DNA of 33,059 nt from NCBI GenBank assembly GCA_902538745.1, contig CACBGP010000008.1, forward strand, positions 1 through 33,059, in the 5' to 3' direction. Below, one piece after another: positions 16,658-25,424 of the stretch. Numbering within the stretch: position 1 is the first letter of the stretch; each line of letters opens with the position of its first letter. Origin of the DNA: an uncultured Pelagibacteraceae bacterium. GTDB lineage: Bacteria; Pseudomonadota; Alphaproteobacteria; Pelagibacterales; Pelagibacteraceae. The translations under genes and the position numbers were made by a program. The notes under the pieces were generated by a model. The model was not told the DNA's origin. It searched no databases and saw nothing but the letters and a program-made list of their open reading frames with translations.

Positions 16658-17689
16658 TTAATTACCCATAGCAACTAGCTTCGTAGCATTAGTTCTAGTT
16701 GTTTTATACAACTTAGAGTCCAATGGCACTAAACCAATGTCTGCTAAGTAACCCCCTTTTCCAATAGCTTTCTTAGTTGTGAATTCTTTCACAAACTCAT
16801 GTAAGCCTGGAATTACTCCAACGTGTGCTTTTTTCACGTAGAAGAATAAAGGTCTAGCAACAGCATAACTGTAGTCTTGAATAGACTTTAATGACGGTTG
16901 TCCACCATCAATACTTGCTGCTTGCAATTTATCTTTTGCAGCTAAGAAATAACTGAAACCAAAGAAACCAAACATTTCTTTATCTTGAGTTAACTTTTGG
17001 ATGATTAAACTATCGTTTTCTCCAACTTCAATAGCAGCACCATCTTCTCTGTAAAGTTTTTGAGGTTTTTTGTATTTTTTATTGCCAGCTTCAAAACCAG
17101 CTTTATAAAGAGCTTTAGCTTCTTTAGTCATACCTTTTTTCATTACTAAAGAATTCCAAGCATCTCTAGTTCCTGATGTTCCTGGTGGGATCATCACTGA
17201 AATTTTTTGTTTTGGTAAGCTAGGGTCAATTTGGTCCCAAGTTTTATAAATATTTGGAACTAATTTACCATCAACAACTGTATGAGCAGCAAGTGCTAAA
17301 TATAATTGTTCTTTAGTAAAGTTTACTGGTTTTGCATCTTTGCTGTAAGCTAATGTAATACCATCGTTACCAATTACGATCTCAACGATATCATTAACAC
17401 CATTTTTCTTACATAGAGCTTTTTCTTTATCTTTCATAGCTCTTGATGCATTTGTAATATCTGGATGTTGTTCACCTACACCAGCACAGAATAGTTTAGC
17501 TCCACCACCAGTACCAGTAGACTCGATTACAGGAGTTTTAAATCCTGAACCGCCAAATCTTTCAGCAACAACTGTTGCATAAGGGAATACTGTAGAAGAA
17601 CCAACTATCTTAATTTGATCTCTTGCTTGAGCAACAGTTGCAATTGAAAGTGCAACTAAAGAAGCAATTACTATAGTTAGTTTTTTCAT
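16658..17689 (-). CDS. pstS: Phosphate ABC transporter periplasmic binding protein
   Basis: High-affinity phosphate-binding protein (343 aa). Sec signal peptide 1-22 (MKKLTIVIASLVALSIATVAQA). Phosphate-contact segments: IVGSSTVFPYA just after the signal, ESTGTGGGAKLFCAGVG near 57-72, NASRAMKDKE, and PPGTSGTRDAWNSLV near 160, the family's phosphate loop. Codon use is smoother and less AT-biased than the neighbours (GTT, GCT and AAA enriched), as expected of a highly expressed gene; PstS is among the most abundant SAR11 proteins in low-phosphate water. A Pho box lies 70-98 bp upstream and a terminator directly downstream. Confidence 0.96.
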   Translation of the reverse strand: MKKLTIVIASLVALSIATVAQARDQIKIVGSSTVFPYATVVAERFGGSGFKTPVIESTGTGGGAKLFCAGVGEQHPDITNASRAMKDKEKALCKKNGVNDIVEIVIGNDGITLAYSKDAKPVNFTKEQLYLALAAHTVVDGKLVPNIYKTWDQIDPSLPKQKISVMIPPGTSGTRDAWNSLVMKKGMTKEAKALYKAGFEAGNKKYKKPQKLYREDGAAIEVGENDSLIIQKLTQDKEMFGFFGFSYFLAAKDKLQAASIDGGQPSLKSIQDYSYAVARPLFFYVKKAHVGVIPGLHEFVKEFTTKKAIGKGGYLADIGLVPLDSKLYKTTRTNATKLVAMGN

Positions 17690-17758
17690 TATCTTTAATC
17701 CTTTCGTTATTTATTAATTAAAAAATGATTGACTCGTATAAATTTATTGAATCTTTAA

Positions 17759-17787
17759 TATTACAGAATTGTTACACTTTTGTTAAA
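17759..17787 (-). promoter_or_regulatory. Pho box upstream of pstS
   Basis: Read on the minus strand there are three seven-base repeats at 11-bp spacing: TTTAACA, TGTAACA and TGTAATA, separated by AAAG and ATTC. This is the classic direct-repeat pattern of PhoB sites (7-bp units, 4-bp spacers). It lies 70 bp upstream of the pstS start codon, leaving room for a promoter and leader with an AAAGGA-like ribosome site. Confidence 0.85.
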
Positions 17788-17798
17788 AAGGTAACTTT

Positions 17799-18407
17799 TT
17801 AGTTGTATTTTTTTGATATAATTATTTGATCAATATCAGTTTCTAAGCCACCAATACATGAAACAGGGTTTACCTGTTCATTAAGAGCTAGTTCTTTGGT
17901 TGGACGTAAAGTTATTTCTAGTTTTACTAAGTTTACTAATTCCTCTCTAATTTCTTCATCATATCTCCAGCTTGGCCATGAACTTGGGGTTGAAAATATA
18001 GAGGTTAAATAGCTTGTAGCCATAGTATATCTATAATTACTCAAATTTTCATTCCTCAATAAAAAATCTCTTACAGAATTAAAAATATTCCTACATCTAA
18101 AAGAATCTGAAAAATAATTTTCCTTCTTGAGATTTCTATTCATAGGAACAGAAACAATTAAATCAATTGAATTTTTAGAATACGAGGTAACTACGTCTGT
18201 ATAAAATTCAGCTTCAGTAACTTCTAAATGATCTTTAATAGAAGGATATGAAGTTTTCAAATCTGCCTCTAATCTAAAAATTCCAATATCAAAAACTGTA
18301 AGTTGCTGATTTCTTAATAATGTTGTGATATCTTTAGAAAAAACACTTGTTGTTATAGAGCTTAATAAAAAAGCAAAAATCAAAATATTTTTAAATATTT
18401 TAACCAT
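17799..18407 (-). CDS. Exported protein of unknown function inside the phosphate cluster
   Basis: I do not recognise this 202-aa protein. Residues 1-24 are a clear signal peptide (MVKIFKNILIFAFLLSS, likely cut after VFS). The mature part is mixed charged, with no transmembrane segment and two cysteines (C105 in FRCRNIF and C184 in VSCIGG) that could form a periplasmic disulfide. A tryptophan-rich turn PSSWPSWRYDEE is near 141-152, and VNLVKLEITLRP near 158-169 looks like a beta strand. It lies between phoR and pstS on the same strand, with the pstS Pho box just after its stop. A periplasmic role in phosphate acquisition or sensing is inference from position only. Confidence 0.82.
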   Translation of the reverse strand: MVKIFKNILIFAFLLSSITTSVFSKDITTLLRNQQLTVFDIGIFRLEADLKTSYPSIKDHLEVTEAEFYTDVVTSYSKNSIDLIVSVPMNRNLKKENYFSDSFRCRNIFNSVRDFLLRNENLSNYRYTMATSYLTSIFSTPSSWPSWRYDEEIREELVNLVKLEITLRPTKELALNEQVNPVSCIGGLETDIDQIIISKKYN

Positions 18408-18439
18408 ATAAAAAATTAATTAAAAGATTAACATTAATC

Positions 18440-18479
18440 AAGTAAAGAATTGTTAAAAAAACCTTCTAAAACTATTACA
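18440..18479 (-). promoter_or_regulatory. Possible degenerate Pho box upstream of the unknown exported gene
   Basis: On the minus strand TGTAATA (18479-18473) and TTTAACA (18457-18451) lie exactly 22 bp apart, that is two 11-bp turns, with poor intermediate (TAGAAGG) and final (TTTACTT) units. This is weaker than the pstS site and could be chance in AT-rich DNA. Confidence 0.33.
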
Positions 18480-18497
18480 ATATAATATTTTTTAAAT

Positions 18498-19643
18498 TTA
18501 AGTTTTCGCTGGTAAATAAATTTGAATTTCAGTTCCTTGGTTTTCCTCACTTAGAATCTCATAGTGTCCACGATGTTGAGTAACTATATGTTTAACAATA
18601 GCTAATCCTAAACCGGTTCCACCAACCTTGTTACTTTGTTCAAGATCTACCCTAAAAAATCTTTCTGTAATTCTAGAAATATATCTTTGAGGAATGCCAA
18701 CACCTTCGTCTTTAATACTGATCATAAAATTTTTTTCTAACAATTTACCATCGCTAATTTTGCTTGATATAAAAATAGACTTATTTTCCTTTGAATACTT
18801 AATTGCATTATCTAAAAGATTAGAAAAAACAGTTTGTAATTTTTTTTCATCTCCAATAACAACTGTTGGATTGGCGAGAGATAAATTAATATTTAATTTC
18901 TTTCTTTTTAAAACAATCTCAAAATTACTGATGATTGTTTTGAAAAGATCATTTATATCAACTAAAGAGTTTGGCCTTATGTGTTCTTCTAATTCAATTC
19001 TTGTGAGTATTAAAAGATCATTAATTAAATTTTCCATTCTATTTGATTGATCAGTCATTATTTTCATAAATTTTTTTTTAGCCTTTTCATCATCAGACGC
19101 TGGGCCCTCAATTGTTTCTAGTGATCCTTTGATTGCCATTAAAGGTGTTCTTAATTCATGGCTTACATTTGCTACAAAATCAGTTTTAAATTTTTGTGCT
19201 TTTGTAATTTCAGTAAAATCTTTTAAAAATAACACAACAGAGTCTGGTTCAGTAAACAAATGAGTTGGGCCAGGAATAATATAAATTTTATAGAATTGAT
19301 ATGATGGGAGGTCTATTTCAATGTCAATATTTTTTGTTTTATTTTCAACAATAGCTTTTTCAATATTTTCTATTAATTCTGGTTTTCGAATTATAGAAGA
19401 TATGTTTTTATCAATTAAATTACTTCCAAATCTTTTTAATGCACTTGGATTGGCATATTTAATTATGTTAAATTTATTTAATGCAAAAAATTGATCCTCA
19501 AGCTCATCAATAATTACTCTTTTGGTTTTTTCCTCTCTTTTATTAATTATTGTAGCAGTATTTATTGATTTGTTTTTTTTTTGATTAAGTAAATAGAGGA
19601 GATAAATTATAACAACTATAAGTAGAATGATGAAATATTCCAT
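18498..19643 (-). CDS. phoR: Phosphate regulon sensor histidine kinase PhoR
   Basis: Membrane-bound histidine kinase (381 aa). A single hydrophobic segment at 2-20 anchors it with no periplasmic sensor domain, as for PhoR proteins that sense through the Pst-PhoU complex. A PAS-like domain spans about 45-145. The HisKA motif FVANVSHELRTPLMAIKG has H162. The ATPase domain shows the N box NLLDNAIKYSKE, G1 DEGVGIP, F box ERFFRVD and G2 GGTGLGLAIV. Partner of PhoB (11768-12451), from which it is separated by the pst genes. It lies 65 bp after the glycosyltransferase gene, so co-transcription with the lipid genes is possible. Confidence 0.93.
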   Translation of the reverse strand: MEYFIILLIVVIIYLLYLLNQKKNKSINTATIINKREEKTKRVIIDELEDQFFALNKFNIIKYANPSALKRFGSNLIDKNISSIIRKPELIENIEKAIVENKTKNIDIEIDLPSYQFYKIYIIPGPTHLFTEPDSVVLFLKDFTEITKAQKFKTDFVANVSHELRTPLMAIKGSLETIEGPASDDEKAKKKFMKIMTDQSNRMENLINDLLILTRIELEEHIRPNSLVDINDLFKTIISNFEIVLKRKKLNINLSLANPTVVIGDEKKLQTVFSNLLDNAIKYSKENKSIFISSKISDGKLLEKNFMISIKDEGVGIPQRYISRITERFFRVDLEQSNKVGGTGLGLAIVKHIVTQHRGHYEILSEENQGTEIQIYLPAKT

Positions 19644-19708
19644 AAATTTAGACGGCTTAATTTTGCATCATTAAACTTTTTAATGCAAATAAATTAAGGA
19701 AAAATTAA

Positions 19709-20716
19709 CTAATGATTTGGTGAAATATTGTTAAAAAATATTTTTGCTGTTTCTTCCCAAGTGAATTTTTTTGCAAATTCAAGACAATCATTTCTATTAA
19801 CTTTCAAAGCTTTATGAGCTGAAACTTTAAGATCATTATCTAAACAATTTATTTTGGAACCCTCAAATATATCTTTAGGACCTGGAACAGGATAAGCAGC
19901 TACAGGTGTTCCGCAATTTAAAGACTCACAAACTACAATTCCAAATGTATCTGTTTTACTTGGAAATACAAAAACATCGGAAGATGCAAAATGAGACGCT
20001 AATTCACCGTTTGTTTTTTCTCCTAAAAAAATATCTTTAGGAAATTCTTTTTTTAATTTTTTTAAATCAGGTCCCTTTCCTATTATCATTTTTGTACCCT
20101 CTAAATCACATTCTAAAAAAGCTCTTATGTTTTTTTCAACTGCAACTCTTCCAACATAAATCCAAATCGGTCTTTTATGTGGTAAATCAATTTTTTTCGG
20201 ACTCTTAAAAGCTCCATGATTGCCTCCTCTTGTCCAAGTAATCATTTTATTATTATCTATACCTATATCGATTAATTCTTTTCTCATAGATTCTGTTGTT
20301 ACTAAGATTCTCTCAGCCTTGTTATGAAAGTTTGCTAAGAATTTTTCAGCCCATTTTGCAGGTATAATAGGAAAGTAAAGCTTAAGATATTTATCAAATC
20401 TTGTATGAAAACTTGTCGTAAACTTTAGTTTATTCTTCAAACAATATCTTCTTGCCATAGTCCCTATAGGACCTTCAGTAGCTATATGAATTGCATCAGG
20501 TTTTATTTTCTTTATCAAGCTACCAACTCTTGGCCAAACATTAATAGATATTCTAATTTCATTATATTTTGGCATCGGAAAAGTTAAAAATAATTCTGGT
20601 GTGATATATTCTATTCTATGACCTTGTTCTTTTAAAATTTTACCTGTTTCATGCAAGGTTCTTACAACACCATTTACTTGTGGAAAATATGCATCTGTTG
20701 CGATTAAAATTTTCAT
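19709..20716 (-). CDS. agt: GT4-family glycosyltransferase, probable Agt (diacylglycerol glycosyltransferase)
   Basis: Glycosyltransferase of GT-B fold, family GT4 (335 aa). N-terminal Rossmann half starts ILIATDAYFPQVNGVVRTLHETGKIL; the C-terminal half has the donor site WIYVGRVAVEKNI, and the EX7E-like region SSDVFVFPSKTDTFGIVVCESLNCGTPVAAYPVPGP. In phosphate-starved alphaproteobacteria Agt puts a sugar on the diacylglycerol released by PlcP, making glycolipids that replace phospholipids. Here it is 3 bp downstream of the PlcP-like gene and under the same Pho-box-like site, so this role is well supported by context. The sugar donor and acceptor are not determined by sequence. Confidence 0.85.
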   Translation of the reverse strand: MKILIATDAYFPQVNGVVRTLHETGKILKEQGHRIEYITPELFLTFPMPKYNEIRISINVWPRVGSLIKKIKPDAIHIATEGPIGTMARRYCLKNKLKFTTSFHTRFDKYLKLYFPIIPAKWAEKFLANFHNKAERILVTTESMRKELIDIGIDNNKMITWTRGGNHGAFKSPKKIDLPHKRPIWIYVGRVAVEKNIRAFLECDLEGTKMIIGKGPDLKKLKKEFPKDIFLGEKTNGELASHFASSDVFVFPSKTDTFGIVVCESLNCGTPVAAYPVPGPKDIFEGSKINCLDNDLKVSAHKALKVNRNDCLEFAKKFTWEETAKIFFNNISPNH

Positions 20717-20719
20717 TAA

Positions 20720-21532
20720 TTACGAAGCTTTTTTTAAGTCTTCATTTTTAATAGGTTTAATTATTTCTTGAGTGTCTAAATATTGTTCTCTTATTTTATC
20801 CCAATATAATATTTCAAAGCTACCATCGTAATTTTCGGCTAATGCAGTGCAAGATTCTACCCAGTCTCCACAATTTAAATAATTGACCCCATTAAAATCT
20901 CTATCCTCAGCATGATGGATATGGCCACAAATTATTCCATCAAATCTTTTTCTTTTTGCATAATCTGAGAGTGTTTTTTCATATTCACCAATATATTTGA
21001 CGGCGTTCTTAACCTTATATTTTAAATATTTTGCAAGAGACCAATATTCTTTTCCTCTCAACCTTCTAAAGAAATTAATTATTACATTTATTTGTAACAA
21101 TAAATTGTAAGCTATTGATCCAAGTTTAGATAGCCATTTAGCATGTTTCATAACACCATCCCAAGCATCACCATGAACAACAACATATTTTTTTCCAGCA
21201 TTTGTCTCATGAACAACTCTATTAACCATATGGATGTCACCAAAATTCATTGGAATAAATTTTCTTAACATTTCATCATGGTTGCCCATAATATAGAAAA
21301 CTTTAGTGCCATGTCTTGCTTTTCTTAAAATTTTTTGGATTACATCATTATGTTCTTGAGGCCAAAAAAAACTTTTTTGCATTTCCCAGACATCTATAAT
21401 GTCTCCTACAAGATAAAGATTTTCAGATCTTGAGTTTTTAAAAAACTCTAAAAGTTTTTTCGCCTGACAACCCTTGGTACCCAAATGCACATCAGAAATA
21501 AAAATGCTTTTGTATTTAAGTATGTTAGGCAT
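20720..21532 (-). CDS. plcP: Calcineurin-like metallophosphoesterase, probable PlcP phospholipase C
   Basis: Soluble two-metal phosphoesterase of the LpxH-like group (270 aa). Motifs in order: SDVHLG (D14, H16), GDIIDVWE (D44, D47), GNHDE (N84, H85), VVHGDAWD (H120) and GHIHHAE (H204, H206), giving the complete metal set. PlcP of Sinorhizobium and marine bacteria belongs to this fold and splits phosphatidylcholine or other phospholipids to diacylglycerol under phosphate stress. LpxH (UDP-diacylglucosamine hydrolase) is the main alternative, but the following glycosyltransferase, the Pho-box-like site upstream and the pst/phoR neighbourhood favour PlcP. A good signal peptide is absent, so it acts at the cytoplasmic membrane face. 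Confidence 0.85.
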   Translation of the reverse strand: MPNILKYKSIFISDVHLGTKGCQAKKLLEFFKNSRSENLYLVGDIIDVWEMQKSFFWPQEHNDVIQKILRKARHGTKVFYIMGNHDEMLRKFIPMNFGDIHMVNRVVHETNAGKKYVVVHGDAWDGVMKHAKWLSKLGSIAYNLLLQINVIINFFRRLRGKEYWSLAKYLKYKVKNAVKYIGEYEKTLSDYAKRKRFDGIICGHIHHAEDRDFNGVNYLNCGDWVESCTALAENYDGSFEILYWDKIREQYLDTQEIIKPIKNEDLKKAS

Positions 21533-21593
21533 TTAAAGGCCTATATTTTAATACAACTGTAACACGAATCATGTATTTCTTATTTCATTTAAA

Positions 21594-21611
21594 TGTTACA
21601 AATTTGTTAAA
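21594..21611 (-). promoter_or_regulatory. Pho-box-like repeat in the plcP / lipid-kinase intergenic region
   Basis: On the minus strand TTTAACA and TGTAACA are separated by AATT, nearly identical to the first two units of the pstS Pho box; a third unit (AATGAAA) is poor. It lies 62 bp upstream of plcP and 20 bp upstream of the divergent lipid kinase gene. On the plus strand a separate TGTAACA (about 21558-21564) is a further half-site. Confidence 0.65.
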
Positions 21612-21630
21612 AATTTTTTAAGGATTAATT

Positions 21631-22515
21631 ATGTTGTATTGTTTAATTTACAATCAAAACTCTTCCTCTGGAAGAAAATCAAAATTCATAAATAGGGTTT
21701 TATCTAAGTTAAAAGAAAATAATTCAGTAGAATACTTTGAGACCAAAACAATAAATCAAGCTAAGAAAATTTTTAAAAACTTTAATCAAAAAAATTATGA
21801 TCGATTAATAGTTGCTGGTGGAGATGGATCTGTTTCTTTTGCAATTAATGAACTAATAAAGAATGATTTTAATTTTAAAGACGATTTTGCTATAGGCTAT
21901 ATACCTGCTGGGACTGCAAATTTACTGCAAGCTGAATTATCAATGAATAAAAAGGTTGATGATATAGTCAATGTATTGATTTCTAATAATTATAAATCCT
22001 CTAATCTTGTAAAAATTAACGAGAATTATTTCTTTTTAATGGCTGGTATAGGATGGGATGCAAAAATTGTTCATTCAATTAATTCAAAAATTAAAAAAAT
22101 TCTTGGAAAAGTGATATTTGGTATCAAAGGTTTTCAATATTTCTTGTTTATGAATAATAAAAAATTAAATGTTACTTTTGATGGACAATTTTATCAAGCA
22201 GACTGGATATTATCTTCAAATACCAAATATTACGCTGGACATCATAAAATAAATAAAACAAATATTTTTGAAAATAAAATAGTCACATATATATTTAAGG
22301 ATTTAACTAGGATCAATTTATTATATTCTATATTTTTAATAATTCTTAATGGTGATTTAAGTAAAAATAAAAATGTTATTACTACTTATTCACAAAACAT
22401 TACAATTGATGGAAATGATTTGATACCTGTTCAAATTGATGGAGATAATTTTGGTTCATATAAAAAAATTCATTTAAATCTATCAAATAAAAAAGTGAAT
22501 TTTCTTGTAAAATAA
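21631..22515 (+). CDS. Diacylglycerol kinase-family lipid kinase
   Basis: Lipid kinase of the DAGK catalytic/YegS family (294 aa), expected to phosphorylate diacylglycerol or a related lipid at the membrane surface. Motifs: NQNSSSGRK near the N-terminus (in place of NPxSG), the nucleotide-binding VAGGDGSVSFAINELI (G63-G66), YIPAGTANLLQAEL, and GIGWDAKIVHSI. The C-terminal beta-sandwich ends IQIDGD-like (PVQIDGDNFGSYKKIHL). An AAGGA ribosome site lies 6-8 bp before the ATG. It is divergent from plcP across a shared Pho-box-like region; its stop is directly abutted by the manC stop on the other strand. Substrate is not determined. Confidence 0.88.
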   Translation: MLYCLIYNQNSSSGRKSKFINRVLSKLKENNSVEYFETKTINQAKKIFKNFNQKNYDRLIVAGGDGSVSFAINELIKNDFNFKDDFAIGYIPAGTANLLQAELSMNKKVDDIVNVLISNNYKSSNLVKINENYFFLMAGIGWDAKIVHSINSKIKKILGKVIFGIKGFQYFLFMNNKKLNVTFDGQFYQADWILSSNTKYYAGHHKINKTNIFENKIVTYIFKDLTRINLLYSIFLIILNGDLSKNKNVITTYSQNITIDGNDLIPVQIDGDNFGSYKKIHLNLSNKKVNFLVK

Positions 22516-23706
22516 TTATTTTACTCTGCCATAAATATCTTGATATCTCACTATATCTGTTTCTTTTAAAATCGAGCCTACTTGAGCTTCAATTATTTTA
22601 ACTGGTTTTTTATAGGGATTTTCTATTCTATGGATTGCACCTAGTGGAATAAAAATAGTTTCATCAGGTTTCATAGTGAAATATTTCTTATTTAAAGTAA
22701 TTTTAGGTTCACCATGAGTAACTACCCAATGTTCAGCTCTATGATGATGTTTTTGAAGACTTAATATACCTTTTGGTTTTACATATAATTCTTTAATTAA
22801 GAATTCCTTACCATTAAATAGATTTACATAACTACCCCAAGGTCTGTGGAATACATTCTTCTTTTTAAAATAATGTCTTTTATTTCGTCCGTACATCTTA
22901 CAGATTTCTTTCCAAGATCCTAAATCAGACCAAGGAATATCTAATTTGATAGCATTTATATCTTTGGTTTTTTCTAATATTGCATAGTCAAAAGACTTGG
23001 CTTTTGCTTTTGTGAAAGATTGTTTGTTTAAATAATATACATTACTTTTATATTTTGCTTTTAATACTGCTTTATTACAATTTCGATAAATATTTGGTTG
23101 GTATTTCTTAAAATTATTTATTATTGAGTCTTTTCTCAAATAAAACATTCCAGAATTCCAATAACCTTTTTTACTAATTATTTGTTTAGCTTTAGCCTTT
23201 TTGGGTTTTTCTACAAATCTAGTTACTTTGTTACTTTTTGTTAAAAAATAACCAAATTCACTTGAGGGCATTTTGGGTTTAATCCCAAAAATAAAGATAT
23301 TGTTTTGAGTAAGTTTCTTTTGATTTTTTTTGATAGCTTTATTGAATAAACCAACTTTTTCTATCAAATGATCAGCAGCCAAAAACATTAATGGTTGTTC
23401 GTTTGGAATGTCTTTAATTAAAGCCGTACTTAATATAGCGGGTGCAGTATTTCTTTTTGCTGGCTCTAAAACTATCTTGAATTTTCTTATTTTGTGTTTT
23501 TTTAAATGTTGTTTTACTTGTCTTAAATATTTTGCATTAGTGCTTATAATTGGTGCATCATATATAGATGCTTTAACTCTTTCTAAAGTTTTACCTAATA
23601 AAGTCCAATTACCAAAATCAATAAATTGTTTTGCTTGATGTTTTTTAGCTTTTGGCCAAAGTCTTGTTCCAGCGCCACCACATAAAATAACTGGGCGAAT
23701 TTTCAT
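22516..23706 (-). CDS. manC: Mannose-1-phosphate guanylyltransferase (with type II phosphomannose isomerase cupin)
   Basis: Makes GDP-mannose from mannose-1-phosphate and GTP for surface polysaccharide; the cupin part may also isomerise mannose-6-phosphate (396 aa, shorter than the usual 450-480). The nucleotidyltransferase domain starts VILCGGAGTRLWP, followed by AKKHQAKQF instead of the usual SRxxxPKQF. Further motifs are AKRNTAPAIL, MFLAADHLI, FVEKPKKAKA, YWNSGMFYLR and IPWSDLGSWKEI. The C-terminal cupin from about 285 has FHRPWGSY, LYVKPKGILSLQKHHHRAEHWVV and IPLGAIHRIENP. Its ATG overlaps the ilvD stop (TAATG), which makes an odd operon of valS-ilvD-manC. Confidence 0.85.
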   Translation of the reverse strand: MKIRPVILCGGAGTRLWPKAKKHQAKQFIDFGNWTLLGKTLERVKASIYDAPIISTNAKYLRQVKQHLKKHKIRKFKIVLEPAKRNTAPAILSTALIKDIPNEQPLMFLAADHLIEKVGLFNKAIKKNQKKLTQNNIFIFGIKPKMPSSEFGYFLTKSNKVTRFVEKPKKAKAKQIISKKGYWNSGMFYLRKDSIINNFKKYQPNIYRNCNKAVLKAKYKSNVYYLNKQSFTKAKAKSFDYAILEKTKDINAIKLDIPWSDLGSWKEICKMYGRNKRHYFKKKNVFHRPWGSYVNLFNGKEFLIKELYVKPKGILSLQKHHHRAEHWVVTHGEPKITLNKKYFTMKPDETIFIPLGAIHRIENPYKKPVKIIEAQVGSILKETDIVRYQDIYGRVK

Positions 23707-25424
23707 TAAATTTTTGAATATTCCTTAACTTCTTTTTTCTTACCAGGATGAGTTGGGGCTCCTAAACTTGCTGGCCCAACTGTTTGTGCATATTTCCAAA
23801 GAGTTCCCGAGCCAAAATCAGATTTTTTAGCTTTCCATTTTCTTCTTCTTGAAGCTAATTGTGCTCTTGTTAAACGAACATTAATTGTTCCTTTTTTAGC
23901 ATCAATATCAATTAAATCACCGTTTCGTAAAAGAGCAATCGGTCCACCTAAAGCAGCCTCTGGTCCAACGTGACCAACACAAAATCCTCTAGTTGCTCCT
24001 GAAAATCTTCCATCAGTAATTAAAGCAACTTTCTCGCCTTTTCCTTGACCATAAATTGCACCAGTTGTTGAGAGCATTTCTCTCATACCTGGTCCCCCTA
24101 CTGGACCTTCGTATCTAATAATTATCACATCACCATCTTTATATTTTCTACTTTGAACAGCTTTCATTGCACTTTCTTCATTATCAAAACATCTTGCTCT
24201 TCCAGTAAATTGTAATTTTTTTAGTCCTGCAATTTTAACAATTCCACCTTCTGGAGCTAAATTTCCTTTTAATCCTACAACACCACCATCTGGTGATAAG
24301 GGTTTGTTATAAGCTCTTAACACTTTTTGTTTTGGATTAAATTTAATTTCCTTTAAATTTTCTTTCATTGTTTTACCTGTAACTGTCATACAATCACCAT
24401 GAATATAACCACCATCAAATAAAGTTTTTAAAAGCATCGGCACACCACCTGCTAACCACATGTCTTTAGCAACATATTTTCCACCTGGTTTTAAGTCTGC
24501 AAGATAAGGTGTTTTTTTAAATATTTTTGCAACATCCATTAAATCAAATTTTATTCCTGCTTCATTTGCAATAGCTGGTAAGTGTAATGCAGCATTAGTT
24601 GATCCTCCAGTTGCAGCTACAATTGTTGCAGCATTTTCTAATGCTTTTCTTGTTACAATATCTCTTGGTTTAATACCTTTGGCTAACAATTCCATAACCA
24701 TTCGACCACTCGCTTTAGCATATTTGTCTCTTTCCTCATATGGTGCAGGTGTTCCCGCAGAATAAGGTAATGCTAAACCAATAGCCTCAGACACACACGC
24801 CATCGTATTAGCTGTAAATTGACCTCCACAAGCTCCAGCTGTAGGGCAAGCAACCAATTCTAACTTTCTTAACTCTTTTGCTGACATTTGTCCTGAAGAA
24901 TGTTTTCCAACAGCTTCAAAAACATCAACTACAGTTACATCTTTGCCTTTATATTTTCCTGGTAATATTGAACCACCATAAATAAATACACTTGGAACGT
25001 TAAGTCTAACCATCGACATCATTAAACCTGGCAAAGATTTGTCACAACCTGCGATACCTACTAATGCATCATAACAATGTCCTCTAACAGTTAATTCTGC
25101 ACTATCTGCTATAACTTCTCTTGAAATTAATGAAGATTTCATTCCTTCGTGACCCATTGCAATACCATCAGTGACTGTAATTGTACAAAATTCCCTAGGT
25201 GTACCGCCAGAGGCTCTTACACCCTTTTTAACTGATTGAGCTTGTCTCATTAGAGCTATGTTGCAAGGTGCAGCTTCATTCCAAGTTGAAACAACACCAA
25301 TAAATGGTTTTGAAACATCTTTTTCAGTTTCACCCATAGCGTAATAAAATGATCTGTGAGGAGCTCTATCAGGTCCAAGAGACGTATGTCTACTTGGTAG
25401 TTTTTTCTTATTAAATTTCCGCAT
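23706..25424 (-). CDS. ilvD: Dihydroxy-acid dehydratase
   Basis: Fe-S dehydratase of branched-chain amino-acid synthesis, converting dihydroxy-isovalerate and -methylvalerate to the 2-oxo acids (572 aa, normal for the family). Cluster ligands are visible in [25 protein letters not shown] and [19 protein letters not shown]. Other signatures are [16 protein letters not shown] and [25 protein letters not shown] near the C-terminus. Its ATG shares a base with the valS stop (TAATG), so ilvD and valS are coupled: a valine-biosynthesis enzyme with valyl-tRNA synthetase. Confidence 0.96.
   Translation of the reverse strand: MRKFNKKKLPSRHTSLGPDRAPHRSFYYAMGETEKDVSKPFIGVVSTWNEAAPCNIALMRQAQSVKKGVRASGGTPREFCTITVTDGIAMGHEGMKSSLISREVIADSAELTVRGHCYDALVGIAGCDKSLPGLMMSMVRLNVPSVFIYGGSILPGKYKGKDVTVVDVFEAVGKHSSGQMSAKELRKLELVACPTAGACGGQFTANTMACVSEAIGLALPYSAGTPAPYEERDKYAKASGRMVMELLAKGIKPRDIVTRKALENAATIVAATGGSTNAALHLPAIANEAGIKFDLMDVAKIFKKTPYLADLKPGGKYVAKDMWLAGGVPMLLKTLFDGGYIHGDCMTVTGKTMKENLKEIKFNPKQKVLRAYNKPLSPDGGVVGLKGNLAPEGGIVKIAGLKKLQFTGRARCFDNEESAMKAVQSRKYKDGDVIIIRYEGPVGGPGMREMLSTTGAIYGQGKGEKVALITDGRFSGATRGFCVGHVGPEAALGGPIALLRNGDLIDIDAKKGTINVRLTRAQLASRRRKWKAKKSDFGSGTLWKYAQTVGPASLGAPTHPGKKKEVKEYSKI

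Noticed and set aside
19655-19690. Inverted repeat TTTGCAT...ATGCAAA between agt and phoR as a terminator
   Set aside because: The stem is short, AT-rich and interrupted, with no T-run; agt-phoR read-through seems as likely.
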